A stretch of DNA of 64,000 nucleotides from Heliopora coerulea (Eukaryota > Cnidaria > Anthozoa > Scleralcyonacea > Helioporidae): positions 391,501 through 455,500 of the forward strand of contig JASJOG010000083.1 in NCBI GenBank assembly GCA_030142905.1, written 5' to 3'. Positions within the stretch are counted from its first letter, which is position 1, and each line of letters opens with the position of its first letter. Under the pieces are notes generated by a model. The model ran no database searches, was not told the origin of the DNA, and saw only the letters and a program-made list of their open reading frames with translations. The translations under genes and the position numbers were made by a program. Positions 37,356 through 47,400 of this stretch are shown piece after piece.

Positions 37356-38312
37356 TTTTCTAGTTGACTTCATCATTGTAGGTCAATTAATGGAATGATC
37401 TGTTCATGTTACCCTTAGGATAATTCTGAACTAGGCAAAGTCAATTCCGTACTTTGAGCGGCAGAAAAAGTGCAGAGAATTTTTCGTACATGACATGGTA
37501 GACGTTTCTTACCGCTTTTTGTATTTCTGGTCTTCAATAATAAGGGTTCAGTCCCGAGTGGAGTACCAGCCATACCTTGAATACTGTGAAGTCAGAATTT
37601 TGAATGTTTCACAAGATATTAGAGACGTACAGTGCTAAAAGAGTACCTTGTCCTTGGTAAAATCAATGCTGTACATGTCCTTTGACTGATAAAAGAAGTA
37701 CAGTGTGTTTCGCATGGGTTGTGCCTTGTGACTCTGCAGTTAGCAACGTGCTGAATTCCTATTTTCAAATCATCAATTAAGTTAACCAGCTACGCCGAAT
37801 GTAGAGACTGTCGTTGCCTGCAAAAAGGTTTGCGGTAGTTGAATTAGTCTTGAGAGCATTTACTCATTTCTGTTTAGGAACAAGAGAGGCATATCATTAC
37901 ATTAACGTATATATGGCTACAGAAAACACAAGATGTGAAAAATGGTGAAATGAAGTTTTTGAGACATAATGCCTGAAGAAAGTGTGACACAGAAGAAATT
38001 CTTACAGTAACATATACAGCTACAGAAAACAGAGGATGTGAAAGATGGTGAAATGAAGTATTTGCAACAAAAGCCTTGCGGAAAATGTAACAAATTTTTG
38101 GAATATGTACAAGATAGTGAAATAAAGGTGAGATGCCAGGACACTAAAAATTAGTTATTGTGGATGTTTAGAATCATGTTTAATATCAAGCAATGAAATT
38201 AATGCTGATTTGTTTATGTATTTTTTAAGATTGTCCTGTTACATTTAGTCTATTAGTTTTCTGTATATCTCTTTTCATATTATGAATGCATCATATTTTT
38301 CAAGCATTTTGC

Positions 38313-38316
<4 letters not shown>

Positions 38317-38352
<36 letters not shown>
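38317..38352. repeat. (AT)n microsatellite
   Basis: Uninterrupted AT dinucleotides directly before the palindromic element. A second AT run lies at about 38564-38609 and a short third one at 38768-38784. Confidence 0.95.
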
Positions 38353-38354
<2 letters not shown>

Positions 38355-38413
38355 GTAGCTGTTTGGTCACTGAAAAGAAGAGTGCTCAATACAAAGGTGT
38401 AGAGCTTTAATAG

Positions 38414-38561
38414 TCTATTTAGTTATAGCTTTGAGCAACTGTCGTTACACGGTGTTTCACGCTTACGCGATCATCAGACGATCATCAGACGACTCTCGTC
38501 TGATGATCGCGTAAGCGTGAAACACCGTGTAACGACAGTTGCTCAAAGCTATAACTAAATA

Positions 38562-38565
<4 letters not shown>
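38414..38565. mobile_element. near-perfect palindrome with hammerhead-like motifs on both strands
   Basis: Arms of about 68 bases run from TCTATTTAGTTATAGCTTTG on the left to its complement on the right, around a short centre of repeated ATCATCAGACG. Each arm, read outward from the centre, gives CTGATGATCGCGTAAGCGTG followed by AAACACCGTGTAACGACAG. That can fold as a hammerhead-like RNA: TCGT/ACGA stem I, CTGATGA, CGC-GTAA-GCG stem II, GAAA, and an ACA/TGT stem III. The first stem II pair is a U.U mismatch, so activity is uncertain. AT microsatellites flank it. Confidence 0.6.
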
Positions 38566-38611
<46 letters not shown>

Positions 38612-38612
<1 letters not shown>

Positions 38613-38765
38613 GCGCACGCTCAGTAGTCTCTAGTTAGAGCACTCTGGCATGGCTTAGATGTACCACAAGTGTGGGACATTTGAGTTGCCTATATAATAT
38701 AGGCTTCTCCATCCTGCTCGTCAGCACTACACTGATGAGGCCCAGTAGGCCGAAACGGTTCCGTT
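38612..38765 (+). mobile_element. hammerhead-bearing repeat, single copy
   Basis: Matches the 56818-56972 repeat closely: TTTGCGCACGCTCAGTAGTC, TCTAGTTAGAGCACTCTGGC, then TAGGCTTCTCCATCCTGCTC. Similarity ends at the ribozyme cleavage position, where an AT run takes over. Probably a non-autonomous Penelope-related element. Confidence 0.6.
38726..38765 (+). ncRNA. hammerhead ribozyme, 3'-truncated
   Basis: Stem I 5' strand ACTACA (38726-38731), core CTGATGA (38732-38738), stem II GGCC-CAGTA-GGCC (38739-38751), GAAA (38752-38755), and stem III ACGG/CCGT reaching 38764. The base at the cleavage position is T where the other copies have C. The 3' strand of stem I is missing, replaced by ATTATATAT. 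All conserved core residues are intact, but this copy cannot form stem I. Confidence 0.7.
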
Positions 38766-39299
38766 ATTATATATATATATATAATAAATTACAATAAGAT
38801 AAAGAACTCTTCCTTACAATCCGAGTTTCACGCTGTTCGCGATTTTCGGACAACTGAGTAGGCTTCCGGTGGGCTTCTGCTTTTTGTGACTGGTGGCGTT
38901 GTCATGGTGCGCGGGAGACCAGATTGACTCATCGATTTTTTTTTCTGTCGAGCGGCGAGCTTTTGAAATACAAAATTTGTTTTGGTGACAACATTTTGAG
39001 GCTAATTCGATCGTTTGTTCAAAAGGTTTCCTTTTTCCGCTTTCATGATGGCGAGTTTTTCTTTTCTCCTTTTTCTTCAAAATCGATCACCCAGTCTAAC
39101 CAGTACAACCATAGCCATCGCTACCACTGCATTGTCAATACTCTTATTTCCATCACACTATCTCTGTCCCTTTGTAACACTGCAGTCTGCCTTAGCCAGT
39201 TTTAACACCAGCCAACCATTAATGTGTTTGTGGGTTTATAATTCCACATCTGTTATTTCAAGAGGGTTGAGGTTGCGTGATTTATTAGTGCAAGAGGGG

Positions 39300-40620
39300 T
39301 TTGATGGCATGCGCTAAACTAGGGTGCTTCTATAATTATAGAAAGAAATTTCAAGAAAGGAACAGGAGTTGATGCCGAAAACCTTTTGTCTCAAGAATAA
39401 AGATGGTCACCTGAGGAGGACGGAGTTTCCAACAATATGCAGTAAATACTTTTACAAATAAGTGAGGTTTAAATAAAAAGGTGTAAATAGTGCAGTCATC
39501 AAACCAGGAAGGTTTGCTGACAGCACGCTGTACTGCGGCAAGCCATAAAGGCTTGCTGACAGTACATGTGTCCTGGCTGTTCTTCTGCGCGCCTCGCTAT
39601 AACGCGGCACCCTCGCCTTCGCCTTCGAAGTTATCAGACGCGCACCCTAGATCGCGCTCGCGTCCCACTAAGCTTGACCCTAAGTGCCCCGGCCAGAAGC
39701 GCGATGAACAAGAAGAGGAGTTACAATCGCCAGATGGATGCCTTACACACAAACTGGCGTGGAGCGGAAAACAGGTATGTGGTGTACTGTTATGTATAGG
39801 TAAATATAGATATACATGTAGATATATACAGATATATGCAGATGCATATGTATGTATATGCATAGAGATATATTGATATATATATAGATTTATATATAGA
39901 TATGGATATATATATATATAGGGGATATATATGTAAATCTTGATATATATATAGATATATATATAGATATGTACCGATATGTATATATATATATATGGAT
40001 GTATATATTTGTATTGATAGATCAGTGCATAGTTTTATAGAATGCCAGGTAGGCAGGCCAGGTAGAGAGATAGTTAGGTAGGTATACGTATACACGTGTT
40101 TGTGCGTTCACGTAAAAAAATGCACACATTTTTTGGGGAGAGAAGGGACGAACAGGTTGTGTACCGCTCCTGTGGCAGGAGGTCTACTGGCCGGCTTAAA
40201 AAGCCTAAGTGTGCCAGGAGTAGTCCCAGGGAAGTCGATACCTTCACGTGGTTCCCCCCGTTCTTACTAAATTCGACTACCGAAAAGCGGATTGGTGGCG
40301 CTATAACCACCCCAGCGGTGGTTTAAATGGCAGTGTCAAATGACAAACTTGGATATGTTTGTGAGAAATCTGTATGTTCTACTTCATCTCTATGGGGAAG
40401 GGCCGTATTGAATGTGGCCTTTCCTGATTTACGAGGCGGGTGGCTAGACTGTCACCTTTGGTACCTGACCTGCCTTCTGCGTCTTCGCACATGTTGCCAC
40501 ATAGATTCACGTTAGCAGTGTTGGGCTTGGCTTCGTGATGTTTTGACTTTTCCCCTTTTTTCTTTTTTTTTTTTTTCTTTGATACTAAAACTTACGGTCG
40601 TGTAGATTGGCCACAACTGG
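39300..40620. other. no supported gene; GC-richer patch and microsatellites
   Basis: A GC-richer stretch at about 39540-39770 has overlapping open frames on both strands (up to 128 codons), none recognisable. A long imperfect GATATATA-type microsatellite occupies about 39780-40010. Another GC-richer stretch at 40130-40520 has short open frames. A poly-T run lies at 40559-40578. Confidence 0.5.
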
Positions 40621-40639
40621 CCTTAAGCCCATGTTCTAA

Positions 40640-40831
40640 AATTTTACCAAAAGGTGAAGGGGTTAACTTATGGTTTTAGAAGATTTTTTGGACCAATTTC
40701 AAATTTCGAAATAAGCGCAAAATATGAAAGTTTGGGCGGAATATTGTAGTTTGGCCCTTACTTGTGGAACTTAAGATTAAAATTTGAGAATTTTTGAGGT
40801 CTAGAAATTTCACCAAAAAGTAAAGGGGTTA
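40640..40831 (-). repeat. inverted, diverged copy of the 168-bp satellite
   Basis: Read on the - strand it matches the satellite unit: CCCCTTTACTTTTTGGTGAAA, and CTTTCATATTTTGCGCTTATTTCGAAATTTGAAATTGG-like order. It ends abruptly at AAAGGGGTT, where the tail of the non-LTR element begins. Confidence 0.75.
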
Positions 40832-42950
40832 TAATAATAATGCTTTATTGGCATGACTTGCGGTTTTGGAAAAGCATTTGTAGATAATAGTACAGAAAGT
40901 CTAGGATAACTTATGCAATAGATATCTGAAATCACGTCATCCAACATGTTAGCTAAGTTAAAAGAAAATTCTATCTTGTGGGAACATATAGTAAAGTTTT
41001 TTCACAATGTTGCAATGACTACTGGTCAATAACGAATAAGTATATTACAAGTGAGTATGGGATGGTAGTAGACACAGAAATAATAGTAATGACAATACCA
41101 GCAGCTTTAGTAACAATAGTATTAATGCCATTACTAAACTTCAAATATTCTTCTAATACATAGTACCATTATTAAGCAGCATCCCCAGATTCAAGGTGAC
41201 TGTCTCTTAGTAAAGCACAGTGAAATTTTGAAAATAAGTCGACTAATACTGTCGTTTGATGACGTGGACTAACAATTGGTTTGGTTTGGGTTGTTAGGTT
41301 CATTTGAAAAGTGTTTTTCTTTTTAATATGTTATGTAAGTTGTTTCTTAATGTTTTGTAACACTGGCATTCTAAGGTGAAGTGATCTTTGTCTTCCACCC
41401 CACTTGAGTTGCAGTGTTTGCAAAATCGTTCTTCACAAGGAATGTTTTCGTTGCGGCCATACCCGATTAGGAGTTTGTGGTTACTTATACGAAATTGTGT
41501 GAACGTCCTATTTTGTGTTTTTTATATGAGTAAGGTAATCCTCCAGTTTATATTTTTTAAAAGTGCAGTAAAATGGACAACTTAGTGGATTTGGCCATTT
41601 TATGTTTCCAGAATAAGGTATACTTGTCTTTCGTTTTGTCTACAAGGTGTTATTTTCATATTTTTATGGAAATTTCCAGATCAGTTGATTCATTCAATGA
41701 AAAAGAACCATAAAATTTCAGCATATTTACAACATGGGTGTAGAATGTTTTTCCATCCATATAAAACTCTTTGGAAAGTGAAAAGGCTTGTTTCACAATT
41801 GATCAATTGGGGAGGTAGTGAATGTGGTTAATATAATTTTTTTATGTATTGAAATTGAGGGAATTTGCCCAGTTCACCTTTACACTCCCAGATTTAGCCC
41901 ACACAACATTAGGTGTCTTTTCTGTTTTGTCCCATTCATTAAAATCCGTGTTGGTGTATGCCTCCATACCTCTGAATTATATAGTGGGATAGAGGAGACT
42001 ACACCATTAAAGATTTTAATAGCTGTTTTGGGGGATGAGTAGAGGTTGAAATGTCTGCATATTTAATGCATAGCATGTAATGCTTTTTCACTAAATTGTT
42101 GATGGGCTAAGGTGAATTTCCCATTTGGGGTTAGTTTTAGTTGTAAGTGTACTCATTTGTGATGTTCACAATACTATTCCTCATAAAGAAGTTAGGTGTT
42201 GGTAATTTGGATGCATATTTTTTTTGGAAGATCATGGTTTTGGTTTTTTCAAGTTGACTTCCATTGCCTGTGATCAGATAATTTGGGGGTTTCATAAGAA
42301 AATGGTTAATGTTTTGGAATAAATTTTGGTCACATGTAATGTAGCTTACTATACTTGTACCATTTTTTCCATGAAAGGTGGGTCTGCCTAGTAAATCTCC
42401 CTTGGCTCTTCCATTTAGGATTCAGAAGTCAATGTATTAATTATTTATGAGCTGTTTGCCATGGCTGTTTACAAGGCCATTGAAGCTCTGCCTGTTTTGA
42501 GGTTACAGGGACTTTTCACTTGCATCATAAGATGACTTCCACCTTTGGAAATAAAATCTTCAAGCTTAATTGTTCTTGCATTAAAATCAAGTATTGCATT
42601 TCCCTTAGATGCAAATGAAACTGTCATCCTCTAGTTCATCAAATATTTCATTTTCAAAATATGCTGATTTTTCAGGTGGTATATAGATTCCAGATAAGAA
42701 GACAGATCTGAGTTAAGAATGTCAACAGAAATTTTACGCCATAGAAAATTTTTAAATTGTTTGACAATGGTTACATGTTTCTCAAATTTAGCTTTAAATA
42801 AAACAATGTCACCTGATAGTTGGCATGTTGTGCAAGAGGTAGTAGCCTTGAAACCAGGTATGTGAACATATTGGACCATGTTTCAGTTAAGTCCCTAAAA
42901 TCGATTTTAGTTATTGGCATCAGGGAAGTCCTTGTTTTTAGTTTTATCAC
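40832..42950 (-). pseudogene. decayed non-LTR retrotransposon (LINE), reverse transcriptase C-terminal half
   Basis: On the - strand, reading from high to low coordinates in several frames: KTKTMIFQKKYASKLP, NITNEYTYN and LTPNGKFT (about 42280-42115), then ALHAMH, KTAIKIFNGVVSSIPLYNSEVW (about 42080-41960), then FRISNHKLLIGYGRNENIPC, FCKHCNSSGVEDKDHFTLEC and YKTLRNNLHNILKR (about 41500-41320). These are the post-catalytic part of a LINE reverse transcriptase and its C-terminal cysteine/histidine motif (CxxC...HFxxxC). The element ends in GCATTATTATTAT, a simple-sequence tail. Frameshifts and stops show it is dead. The clade (CR1/L2-like) is inference; the 5' limit is uncertain. Confidence 0.8.
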
Positions 42951-43667
42951 CAAGGGCTTTGAGATGGGCCATGGGTATTCCATGTACTGAATGAAATGTA
43001 CAAAAGGCGATTAGCTTAATCCAAGATTAGCGAAAACGTTTAGGACACCTGTGCGATCGCGCTGCTGAAAAAGTTCGAATTTTCTTTTGGAGATTTGGGT
43101 TGTATGCAGAAGGGTTTTAAGATGTGACCTCTGACTAGATTGTTCAACCAAAATAAAACTAAAACAACAGATCAAACTGTAACCCTGGATTAGCGCTAAC
43201 CTTGCTTTGAACAACCGGCTCAGATGTATTTCCGCTAGCAGTTTAGTGTCTTGGGCATCTTTCTCCTCGGGCAGTTCTTCGCTTCCCCTAAGGCATTTGG
43301 GCCTTCGTTCGCTTGCGCGTAGTTAGTTGGGCGTCTTTTCGCTTGGGCGCCAGTGCTCGGGGATTTTTCTTTTTTAGCTTGCGTATAGGTACGTACGTAC
43401 TTTATCACATGCTTATAATTGTCTGGTATGTTTCTGTTTGTGCATTGGTACTAGGGCACTTTATTTCCTTGCGCATCGATGCTTAGGCATTTTATTTCCG
43501 TCATGTATTGTTATTTGGGTATTTTATGTCACTCATTGATACTTGCGTATTTTGTTTCCCTTACACCTTGGCAGTTTAGATATTCACTTTCGCGTTGGTA
43601 CGTTAATAGTTTATTTTCCCTGGTTAATTCCATAGGGAATAGAAGTCGATAGTGGAAAATTAGTTAA

Positions 43668-44370
43668 TACCCATGGGGTTTATCAAGTCAAGATCGGCCA
43701 AAATTCAATTTTTACTTGGTGTAATAAGTCCCAAGGGAATTCTTTTCCCAAGTCAAAATCGGCCAAAATTCGATTTTTCAGTTGGTTGTAATAAATCCCA
43801 GGGGAATTCTTTTCCCAAGTCAAAATCGGCCAAAATTCGATTTTTCACTTGGTGTAATAATTCCCAGGGGAATTCTTTTCCCAAGTCAAAATCGGCCAAA
43901 ATTCGATTTTTTACTTAGTGTAATAATTCCCAGGGGAATTCTTTTCCCAAGTCAAAATCGGCCAAAATTCGATTTTTTACTTGGTGTAATAATTCCCAGG
44001 GGAATTCTTTTCCCAAGTCAAAATCGGCCAAAATTCGATTTCTCACTTGGTGTAACAAGTCCCAAGGGAATTCTTTTCCCAAGTCAAAATCGGCCAAAAT
44101 TCGATTTTTCACTTGGTGTAATAAATCCCAAGGGAATTCTTTTCCCAAGGCAAAAGCGGCCAAAATTCGATTTTTCACTTGGTGTAATAATTCCCAGGGG
44201 AATTCTTTTCCCAAGTCAAAATCGGCCTAAATTCGATTTTTCACTTGATGTAATAATTCCCAGGGGAATTCTTTTCCCAAGTCAAAATCGGCAAAAATTC
44301 GATTTTTCACTTGGTGTAATAAATCCCAGGGGAATTCCATTTCCCAAGGGAATTAAAATAAAAGAATTGG
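43668..44370 (+). repeat. 66-bp tandem repeat with open frames on both strands
   Basis: About ten units repeat AAGTCAAAATCGGCCAAAAT followed by TCGATTTTTCACTTGGTGTA and ATAATTCCCAGGGGAATTCT. The period is 66 bp, a multiple of three, so a + strand frame (43782-44408) stays open and encodes 22-residue repeats with IPRGILFPSQNRPKFDF. The - strand frame is also open over five units (GKEFPWELLHQVKNRILADF). With no start context, no splice sites and both strands open, the open frame is probably a by-product of the period. Confidence 0.85.
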
Positions 44371-44496
44371 TAAATTCCCAGACGAACTCCAACTCACAAG
44401 CAAATTAAAGTCACGAGTGAATAATTGATCAACATTTATAAGACAATATTCCAATACAATCATTTTATTTTGTTTTATATTTCCAAATAAATAGAA

Positions 44497-47400
44497 AACT
44501 ACGTTACTCGGCCCAAACTTTCATATTCTGAGCTTATTTCGAAACTTTGAAATTGGGCGAAAAATCGTCAAAAACCATGGGTTAACCCCCTTATTTTTGG
44601 TGAAATTTTTCGACCTCAAAATTTATCTTCAATATTAGTCTAAAGTGCCAGAAATCAATGCCAAACTAGTTTCTTCGGCCTAATCTTTCATATTCTGACC
44701 TTATTTCGAAACTTTGAAATTCGGCGAAAAATCGTCAAAAACCATGGGTTAACCCCTTTACTTTTTTTCGAAATTTTTCGACCTCAAAATTTATCTTCAA
44801 TATTAGTCTAAAGTGCCAGAAATCAATGCCAAACTAGTTTCTTCGGCCTAATCTTTCATATTCTGACCTTATTTCGAAACTTTGAAATTCGGCGAAAAAT
44901 CGTCAAAAACCATGGGTTAACCCCTTTACTTTTTGGTGAAATTTTTCGACCTCAAAATTTATCTTTAATATCAGTCCAAAGTGCCTCAAATCAATGCCAA
45001 ACTAGTTTCTTTGGGCTAATCTTTCATATTCTGAACTTATTTCGAAACTTTGAAATTGGGCGAAAAATCGTCAAAAACCATGGGTTAACCCCTTTACTTT
45101 TTTTCGAAATTTTTCGACCTCAAATATTCGCCTTAATTTCACCTTAAAATGACTGAAATCAATGCCAAACTAGTTTCTTTGGGCTAATCTTTCATATTCT
45201 GACCTTATTTCGAAACTTTGAAATTGGGCGAAAAATCGTCAAAAACCATGGGTTAACCCCTTTACTTTTTTTCGAAATTTTTCGACATCAAAATTTATCT
45301 TCAATATTAGTCTAAAGTGCCAGAAATCAATGCCAAACAAGTTTCTTCGGCCTAATCTTTCATATTCTGACCTTATTTCGAAACTTTGAAATTGGGCGAA
45401 AAATCGTCAAAAACCATGGGTTAACCCCTTTACTTTTTGGTAAAATTTTTCGACCTCAAATATTCGCCTTAATTTCACCTTAAAATGACTGAAATCAATG
45501 CCAAAATAGTTTCTTTGGGCTAATCTTTCATATTCTGAACTTATTTCGAAACTTTGAAATTGGGCGAAAAATCGTCAAAAACCATGGGTTAACCCCTTTA
45601 CTTTTTGGTGAAATTTTTCGACCTCAAAATTTATCTTCAATATTAGTCTAAAGTGCCAGAAATCAATGCCAAACAAGTTTCTTCGGCCTAATCATTAATA
45701 TTCTGACCTTATTTCGAAACTTTGAAATTGGGCGAAAAATCGTCAAAAACCATGGGTTAACCCCTTTACTTTTTTTCGAAATTTTTCGATCTCAAATATT
45801 CGCCTTAATTTCACCTTAGAATGACTGAAATCAATGCCGAACTAGTTTCTTCGGCCTAATCTTTCATATTCTGACCTTATTTCGAAACTTTGAAATTGGG
45901 CGAAAAATCGTCAAAAAATATGGGTTAACCCCTTTACTTTTTGGTGAAATTTTTCGACCTCAAAATTTATCTTCAATATCAGTCTAAAGTGGCTGAAATC
46001 AATGCCAAACTAGTTTCTTTGGGCTAATCTTTCATATTCTGACCTTATTTCGAAACTTTGAAATTGGGCGAAAAATCGTCAAAAACCATGGGTTAACCCC
46101 TTTACTTTTTTTCGAAATTTTTCGACCTCAAATATTCGCCTTAATTTCACCTTAAAATGACTGAAATCAATGCCAAACTAGTTTCTTTGGGCTAATCTTT
46201 CATATTCTGAACTTATTTCGAAATTTTGAAATTGGGCGAAAAATCGTCAAAAACCATGGGTTAACCCCTTTACTTTTTTTCGAAATTTTTCGACCTCAAA
46301 TATTCGCCTTAATTTCACCTTAAAATGACTGAAATTAATGCCGAACTAGTTTCTTTGGGCTAATCTTTCATATTCTGACCTTATTTCGAAACTTTGAAAT
46401 TGGGCGAAAAATCGTCAAAAACCATGGGTTAACCCCTTTACTTTTTTTCGAAATTTTTCGACCTCAAAATTTATCTTCAATATTAGTCTAAAGTGCCAGA
46501 AATCAATGCCAAACAAGTTTTTCGGCCTAATCATTCATATTCTGACCTTATTTCGAAACTTTGAAATTCGGCGAAAAATCGTCAAAAACCATGGGTTAAC
46601 CCCTTTACTTTTTTTCGAAATTTTTCGACCTCAAAATTTATCTTCAATATTAGTCTAAAGTGCATGAAATCAATGCCAAACTAGTTTCTTTGGGCTAATC
46701 TTTCATATTCTGACCTTATTTCGAAACTTTGAAATTCGGCGAAAAATCGTCAAAAACCATGGGTTAACCCCTTTACTTTTTTTCGAAATTTTTCGACCTC
46801 AAATATTCGCCTTAATTTCACCTTAAAATGACTGAAATCAATGCCAAAATAGTTTCTTTGGGCTAATCTTTCATATTCTGACCTTATTTAGAAACTTTGA
46901 AATTGGGCGAAAAATCGTCAAAAACCATGGGTTAACCCCTTTACTTTTTGGTGAAATTTTTCGACCTCAAAATTTATCTTCAATATCAGTCTAAAGTGCC
47001 TGAAATCAATGCCAAACTAGTTTCTTTGGGCTAATCTTTCATATTCTGAACTTATTTCGAAACTTTGAAATTGGGCGAAAAATCGTCAAAAACCATGGGT
47101 TAACCCCTTTACTTTTTTTCGAAATTTTTCGACCTCAAATATTCGCCTTAATTTCACCTTAAAATGACTGAAATCAATGCCAAAATAGATTCTTTGGGCT
47201 AATCTTTCATATTCTGAACTTATTTCGAAACTTTGAAATTGGGCGAAATATCGTCAAAAACCATGGGTTAACCCCTTTACTTTTTTTCGAAATTTTTCGA
47301 CCTCAAAATTTATCTTCAATATTAGTCTAAAGTGCCAGAAATCAATGCCAAACAAGTTTCTTCGGCCTAATCATTCATATTCTGACCTTATTTCGAAACT

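Larger units (their letters stand above)
33065..38150 (+). repeat. tandem array of about 0.95-1.08 kb units with a tRNA-like module
   Basis: Unit markers such as TCTGCTTAGGAACAAGAGAG recur near 33409, 34359, 35307, 36388 and 37868. Spacings are about 950, 948, 1081 and 1480; the last is enlarged by a 601-bp insertion. Each unit has a tRNA-like segment, then a block containing GTACTTTGAGTGGCAGAAAA and GACATGGTAGACGTTTCTT, then a block of 70-90 bp sub-repeats rich in ATATGGCTACAGAAAACACA. The first unit (33065-33408) is diverged and the last stops at about 38150. Open frames in the array are short and differ among units, so it looks non-coding. Confidence 0.85.

Noticed and set aside
33564..38144. 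Several 60-93 codon open frames on the - strand of the tandem array
   Set aside because: They are shadows of the repeat units, differ in frame among units and have no recognisable domain.
39490..39876. 128-codon + strand open frame in the GC-richer patch
   Set aside because: It overlaps an open frame on the other strand, runs into a microsatellite and shows no domain.
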